Shown here one piece after another: positions 23,601 to 27,538 of a stretch of DNA of 27,538 nt (within the stretch, counting starts at the first letter, position 1; every line of letters starts with the position of its first letter). The stretch is from assembly GCA_041395325.1 (NCBI GenBank), contig JAWLAT010000043.1:1-27538 (forward strand), in the 5' to 3' direction. The stretch comes from JAWLAT01 sp041395325 (lineage in GTDB: Bacteria > Pseudomonadota > Gammaproteobacteria > Xanthomonadales > SZUA-5). The translations under genes were made by a program, and so were the position numbers. The notes below the pieces were generated by a model, which was given only the letters and a program-made list of their open reading frames with translations, did no database searches and was not told the DNA's origin.

Positions 23601-24911
23601 ATGCCAAGGCCTCTCGCCATGACCATTGCCGTCGCCCGCCGCTGGTGTCTATTCCCCTTCTCTCTGCTTGCCGTGTTGGCGTCCTTTGGATCGCCCGTGC
23701 GTGCACAGATTCCGTCCGAGCTGCAGCAACAACTTTTCCCCACTGACAGTCTGGGCCGTCAGCTGGGACTGGATCTGGACGCCGACGCGGACACGCTGGT
23801 CGGAGGCGGCGGGTCGCGGGTTTACGTGTATGCCCGCGCTGCTGGCAGCTGGGGAGACGCTCAAGTCATCGAGCCCGTGTCGCTTGTCGCTGGCCAGAAC
23901 AACTGGGGCTGCGGCGTGGCGGTCTCCGGCGACTTGCTGGCCGTCGGCTCGCAGACCGAACAGAACACCAATGGTGGAACTGGCGCGGTGCATATCTATC
24001 AACGGCAGGCTGGCGGGAACTGGGCCTACCAACTGACCGTCGTCTCCCCGGAGCCAACCGACTCCACCTTGTTTGGGGCTGCACTGGATCTGGAAGGTGA
24101 GCACCTGGTTGTCTCGGATCCCTTTCATCGCTTCGGCGGACCCTTCCCGCAGGGCGCCGTATTCACCTTCGAATGGGACGGTACCGAGTTCAAGTATCAG
24201 TCGAAGCTGGACAGCACCACCGAGTCGCTGGGCGATCTTTTCGGTGCGGCAGTTGCCTTGCACGATGGCTGGCTCGTCGTCGGCGCGCCGCAAGAGAATG
24301 GTGCACCGAATCTGGGCGACAGCGGTGCGGCGTACGTCTTTCAGCGCACGGCAGCCACCTGGACGCCGGTAACCCGGATCGAAGCGCAGATCCCTCAATC
24401 GGGCGCGCAGTTCGGCGCAGCCGTGGCGCTGGCTGCCGAGACGGCTGCGATCGGGTCGCCAGCGCGCACGGTCAACGGCCAGACTCTGGCGGGCGCCTTG
24501 CACGTCTTCGCGAAAAAGGACTGGATCGAGGTCGCCATGTTGACCTCGACTGATCCGATCGAACAGGAACAGTTCGGCGCCAGTGTCTCCACTAGCGGCA
24601 ACCTCGTCATGGCTGGGCGGCCCAATTTTTCGCCCACTGGCATCCAGACCGCCAGGGGAGGTGTGCGAGTCTATCGACGACGACACACTGGGTGGCAGCT
24701 GGCCGAAGACCTTGCTGCACCGGACGGCGAGAATCTCGATCGTTTCGGACGCAGCGTACTGATCCACGATCGCCAACTGATCATCGGTGCCGCTGAAGAC
24801 AATGTGCCGGCCCCGGGAGGCGGCACGATCTTTGATTGGGGCTCGCTCTACCTGTTCGGCGGTGGTTCGGTCTCCGAGGATCTGTTCGCTGACGGTTTTG
24901 AGGCTCCTTGA
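23601..24911 (+). CDS. Secreted FG-GAP-like beta-propeller protein with C-terminal DGFE tag
   Basis: Protein of 436 aa with an N-terminal signal peptide (hydrophobic LFPFSLLAVLASFG, likely cut after VRA). Six or seven degenerate repeats follow of the type FGAAVAL-x-L-VVGAP-x-G-AYVFQR (for example around residues 160, 215, 275, 335 and 385), as in FG-GAP/integrin-alpha-like propellers. The C-terminus is VSEDLFADGFEAP. Short D-x-F-x-DGFE tails recur, from memory, on secreted proteins of Lysobacterales and may be a sorting or processing tag. The ATG at 23601 has GGAG 4 nt upstream; the ATG at 23619 is an alternative. Role unknown; an extracellular binding or structural protein is likely. The GFA gene starts 9 bp downstream. 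Confidence 0.85.
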   Translation: MPRPLAMTIAVARRWCLFPFSLLAVLASFGSPVRAQIPSELQQQLFPTDSLGRQLGLDLDADADTLVGGGGSRVYVYARAAGSWGDAQVIEPVSLVAGQNNWGCGVAVSGDLLAVGSQTEQNTNGGTGAVHIYQRQAGGNWAYQLTVVSPEPTDSTLFGAALDLEGEHLVVSDPFHRFGGPFPQGAVFTFEWDGTEFKYQSKLDSTTESLGDLFGAAVALHDGWLVVGAPQENGAPNLGDSGAAYVFQRTAATWTPVTRIEAQIPQSGAQFGAAVALAAETAAIGSPARTVNGQTLAGALHVFAKKDWIEVAMLTSTDPIEQEQFGASVSTSGNLVMAGRPNFSPTGIQTARGGVRVYRRRHTGWQLAEDLAAPDGENLDRFGRSVLIHDRQLIIGAAEDNVPAPGGGTIFDWGSLYLFGGGSVSEDLFADGFEAP

Positions 24912-24920
24912 GGAAGACGG

Positions 24921-25316
24921 ATGACAACTGAGGTCAGCGGTGGCTGTCTGTGTGGTCGTGTGCGCCTGGTCGCGACCGGGGCGCCCTATCGCGTCGGACT
25001 GTGTCATTGCCCGGACTGCCGCAAGCACCATGGTGCGTTGTTTCACGCCTCGGCGGTGTTTCCTGCAACGGCGGTGCATGTTGAGGGTGAACTGGCCGAA
25101 TTTGCCGACCGGCAGTTCTGCCCGCGCTGCGGCAGCTCGGTCTGCTCGCGCAGTGGCGACGAGATCGAGGTGCACCTGGGCACACTGGATGCACCGGACC
25201 AGTTCATCCCCACCTATGAGCTGTGGACCGTGCGGCGGGAATCCTGGCTGCCACCGCTGCCCCTGTCGCGCCACTATCCGGGCGATCGAGACAGCGACTC
25301 GCGCCGCGAGGCGTGA
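24921..25316 (+). CDS. GFA family (CENP-V/GFA) zinc protein
   Basis: Protein of 131 aa with the full GFA zinc pattern: GGCLCGRVR near the N-terminus, CHCPDCRKHHGALF (about 29-42) and FCPRCGSSVCSR (about 66-77). A late conserved region (EVHLGTLDAPDQFIPTYELW) follows. The family is named for glutathione-dependent formaldehyde-activating enzyme, but most members have no proven reaction. The ATG has AGGA about 7 nt upstream and lies 9 bp after the FG-GAP gene, so co-transcription is likely even though the two functions are not obviously linked. The last residues (DRDSDSRREA) are low-complexity. Confidence 0.92.
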   Translation: MTTEVSGGCLCGRVRLVATGAPYRVGLCHCPDCRKHHGALFHASAVFPATAVHVEGELAEFADRQFCPRCGSSVCSRSGDEIEVHLGTLDAPDQFIPTYELWTVRRESWLPPLPLSRHYPGDRDSDSRREA

Positions 25317-25370
25317 CCGTCAGCTGCCGCAGCATGTAGCCGGCGATGGCTGATCGACTGGCGACTTGGG

Positions 25371-27341
25371 TCAGCGCCGCTCCGGCATCCGCATCGCCAG
25401 CACCGTGATGTCGTCGCTTTGCTCGGCGCCGCGGGCAAAGCTGTTGACGCTGTCCACGCAGGTGTCGACCAGTCGGCTCATCGACTCGTTGGCATAGCCG
25501 ATCAGGTACTGGTAGAGCCGCTCCTCGCCGAACAGTTCGTGCTCGGGGTTCATCGCCTCGGTGACACCGTCGGTGTAGAGGAACAGGATGTCGCGCGGGC
25601 GCATCTGCCAGGCGGCATTGGCGAAGGTTGCCTGTTCATGGGCGCCCAGCGGCACCGATTTGGCGCCATCGATCTCCTGCCAGTCGCCATCGCGCACGAT
25701 CAGCGGGTGGTTGTGACCGGCGTTGCTGTAGGTCATCACCCCGCTGCGCAGATCGCACAGCGCCAGGAAGACGGTCACGAACATCGCCTGATCGTTGCCG
25801 GCGGCCAGTTCCTCATTGGCGCGATGCAGGGCTTCGGCCGGGTCGCCGGTGATCGCCAGATGCGAGCGCAACAACGTCATGGCCTTGGCCATCAGCAGCG
25901 CGGCAGGAACGCCCTTGCCGGAGACATCGGCGATGACCATGCCGAGCTTGCGGTCGTCGGTCAGGATGAAATCGTAGAAATCGCCGCCGACCATGCGCGC
26001 CGGAATCAGCCGGGCATGCAGATCGATGCCCGCTTCGCGCAGGTCGTCGAAGCGATTGGGCAGCATGCCCAGCTGGATGGCCTGCGCCAGTTTCAGCGTG
26101 TCCTCCAGCTTGCGGACTTCGGCCGCCTTCAGATTGGCCTGCTCGCGCTCGATCGCAATCTGCGCCTGTGCCGCCAGCGCCGCCAGCATGATCTCGTCAC
26201 TGCGATCGAAGCTCCGCCGTTCGCGCGGATTGAGCACCTGCAGCACGCCCAGCACCTGCTTGCGAGGGTTGACGATGGGCACGCAGAGGATGCCGCGGGT
26301 GGTGAAGCCGGAGCGGCGGTCGAAGGCGTCGTCGAAGTCCGGATCGGCCTTGGGCTCGGGCACATTGGCCGTCTGTCCGGTGCGGGCGACCCGCCCGGCA
26401 ATGCCGCGATCGGCGGGAATCACAAACTCGGTCCCCGCATCGGCGCCTTCGGTGACCCGCCCGATCAATCGTTGCTGGGCCGGCTCGTAAAGGAACAGGC
26501 TGGACCGTTCGGCGCGCATCACCGCCGTGGTCTTGGCGACGATGACCCGCAACAGATTGTCGATGCCGATGTTCGAGCCCAATGCCTGCGACACATTCAG
26601 CAGCGCGTTGAGATTGCCCATCTGGCGACCGAGTTGCTGCATCGCGCTGCTGCGGCGATAACTCCACCACATGCCCAGGCCGATCAGCAGCGAGGCGACC
26701 AGCCCGGCGATGCTGATGGCCACGGTGGCACGACGAATCGGCGCCAGCCGCCGCTCGAATTCGGCCAGGGTCAGGTCCACGCCGATCACAGCTTCCAGCC
26801 GGCCGTCAGCGGTCCGGAAGGGGGCGTAGGCCGAGACCCATTGCCCCCACTCGTCGCTGTAGGGCATCGACACCTGCGGCGACTGCGTGTCGAAGGCCTG
26901 CGTCAGCGCCGGCGGAACCTCACCGTCGTAGGGCTGCACCACGGCCATCTCGCTGTCGTCGGCCGGTGGTTCGCTGTCCAACACCCAGGCGTAGCCGCTG
27001 TCGGTGCGGATCACCGTGTAGGCGTAGATGATTTCCGGGTCGATCGCGATCACTTCGCGCATCGCCTGGTTGGCGCGCTCGAATGCGGGGTCATCCTTGC
27101 GCTCGGTCCGGCGCAACTGCGCATGCAGCGCCGGATCGACGCGACTGGCCGCCAGCGTGGCCACGCGCAGCAGACCCCGCTCGATCTCGGCGGTGACCTT
27201 TTCGCGCGCCTCGCCGTGCAGATACCAGGCCACACCGCAGGTCATGATCAAAACCATCGTCGCCAGCAGCACGCTGCTCAGCGTCGGCGGAACCCTCGGC
27301 GGTCGGGCCGCGAGCTCGGCAAACTCCCCTGTGTCGCTCAT
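25371..27341 (-). CDS. Membrane SpoIIE-type PP2C phosphatase with GAF domain
   Basis: Protein of 656 aa. TM1 is about 20-42. An extracytoplasmic Cache-like sensor spans about 43-205 (AIDPEIIYAYTVIRTD, YAPFRTADGRLEAVIGVDL). TM2 is about 207-228, a GAF domain about 255-398 (SSLFLYEPAQQRLIG, GIAGRVARTG, GILCVPIVNPRKQVLGVLQV), a coiled linker 398-425 and SpoIIE/PP2C about 428-652. Metal aspartates are D454/D457 (GGDFYDF), D472 (IADVSGKG), D591 (LYTDGVTEA) and D643/D644 (SDDIT). The start is set at 27341 (MSDTGEF) because the 30 extra upstream residues are basic and unlike a membrane protein start; the Shine-Dalgarno there is weak. Same family as the phosphatase at 16672 but with GAF in place of HAMP and no EF-hand. 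No STAS or anti-sigma gene is adjacent. Confidence 0.93.
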   Translation of the reverse strand: MSDTGEFAELAARPPRVPPTLSSVLLATMVLIMTCGVAWYLHGEAREKVTAEIERGLLRVATLAASRVDPALHAQLRRTERKDDPAFERANQAMREVIAIDPEIIYAYTVIRTDSGYAWVLDSEPPADDSEMAVVQPYDGEVPPALTQAFDTQSPQVSMPYSDEWGQWVSAYAPFRTADGRLEAVIGVDLTLAEFERRLAPIRRATVAISIAGLVASLLIGLGMWWSYRRSSAMQQLGRQMGNLNALLNVSQALGSNIGIDNLLRVIVAKTTAVMRAERSSLFLYEPAQQRLIGRVTEGADAGTEFVIPADRGIAGRVARTGQTANVPEPKADPDFDDAFDRRSGFTTRGILCVPIVNPRKQVLGVLQVLNPRERRSFDRSDEIMLAALAAQAQIAIEREQANLKAAEVRKLEDTLKLAQAIQLGMLPNRFDDLREAGIDLHARLIPARMVGGDFYDFILTDDRKLGMVIADVSGKGVPAALLMAKAMTLLRSHLAITGDPAEALHRANEELAAGNDQAMFVTVFLALCDLRSGVMTYSNAGHNHPLIVRDGDWQEIDGAKSVPLGAHEQATFANAAWQMRPRDILFLYTDGVTEAMNPEHELFGEERLYQYLIGYANESMSRLVDTCVDSVNSFARGAEQSDDITVLAMRMPERR

Positions 27342-27455
27342 TCCAACCCCAGCCCCCTGTGGCAAGCGTTGACGTTTGGCCGCGAGTGTATGCCTTCGCG
27401 CCAGCGGATGGGTGTAGGCCGGTCGCGGCAAGCGGTTCAGGTGTTTGGCGAAGGA

Positions 27456-27538
27456 CTATTCCGCCGCAGCACCCTGCCAGCCCGGACCCCGCACGACCCG
27501 ACCCGGCGTGGCGCCGGTGTGCTGGCCGTCGCGAACCA
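27456..27538 (-). CDS. Possible 3' end of a gene entering from the right edge
   Basis: A frame enters from the right edge and ends at TAG 27458-27456, with G/C-rich third positions and the tail GATPGRVVRGPGWQGAAAE. It would lie 114 bp upstream of the phosphatase on the same strand. The opposite strand is also open here (from a GTG at 27441), so the call is weak and no product can be named. Confidence 0.3.
   Translation of the reverse strand, partial: VRDGQHTGATPGRVVRGPGWQGAAAE

Noticed and set aside
22862..23743. Upstream in-frame extension of the SRPBCC-VOC gene through tetR
   Set aside because: It is an alternative frame of tetR with low-complexity sequence. The ATG overlapping the tetR stop fits the gene family start.
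1..27538. CRISPR array or defence system
   Set aside because: I saw no regularly spaced repeats of 24-40 bp, no cas-like protein, and no recognisable restriction, toxin-antitoxin or abortive-infection gene in the visible part of the island.

Overview
The window is GC-rich and tightly packed. It has strong G/C third-position bias, short gaps and many 4-bp stop/start overlaps. The gene content (GlyQ, HrpB, UbiK-ComM, tandem SpoIIE-type phosphatases, a tricorn-like exported peptidase, a secreted protein ending in a DLFADGFE tag) points to a gammaproteobacterium. My best guess is Lysobacterales/Xanthomonadales, from gene content and style rather than any marker sequence.

Region 1 (1-3698) is the right end of an integrated element. 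It has two unrelated tyrosine integrases on the minus strand: a P4-type enzyme nearest the border, and a shorter enzyme preceded by a DUF4224 protein. The short integrase sits in a run of four overlapping genes (unknown, DUF4224, integrase, unknown). The last of these starts with a TTG overlapping the integrase stop and runs off the left edge. The border is the 3' half of a tRNA gene with anticodon CAU, 20 bp from the end of glyQ. The rest of the element, and presumably the rebuilt tRNA, lie to the left of the window.

Region 2 (3719-12985) is chromosomal backbone: glyQ (no glyS beside it in this window), a long exported tricorn-like S41 peptidase, an intergenic REP doublet, hrpB, then divergently ubiK and comM.

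Region 3 (13115-18534, minus) is a signalling block. One operon encodes an ABC exporter (ATPase, permease) and a DesK/DesR-like histidine kinase and NarL/LuxR response regulator, joined by two ATGA overlaps. Upstream is a membrane SpoIIE-type phosphatase whose extracytoplasmic sensor contains an EF-hand-like calcium loop.

Region 4 (18697-21455, plus) is an envelope thiol-redox pair: a DsbD/ScsB-like electron transporter and an exported PRX_like1 peroxiredoxin-like protein, closed by a strong hairpin shared with the convergent unit.

Region 5 (21504-23502, minus) is a TetR-controlled unit (TetR, SRPBCC-VOC fusion, DUF1428). A 20-bp operator lies inside the spacer of a promoter that appears to give a leaderless TetR mRNA. 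Region 6 (23601-25316, plus) has a secreted FG-GAP-like propeller protein and a GFA-family zinc protein. Region 7 (25371-27341, minus) is a second SpoIIE-type phosphatase with a GAF domain. A short open frame reaches the right edge.
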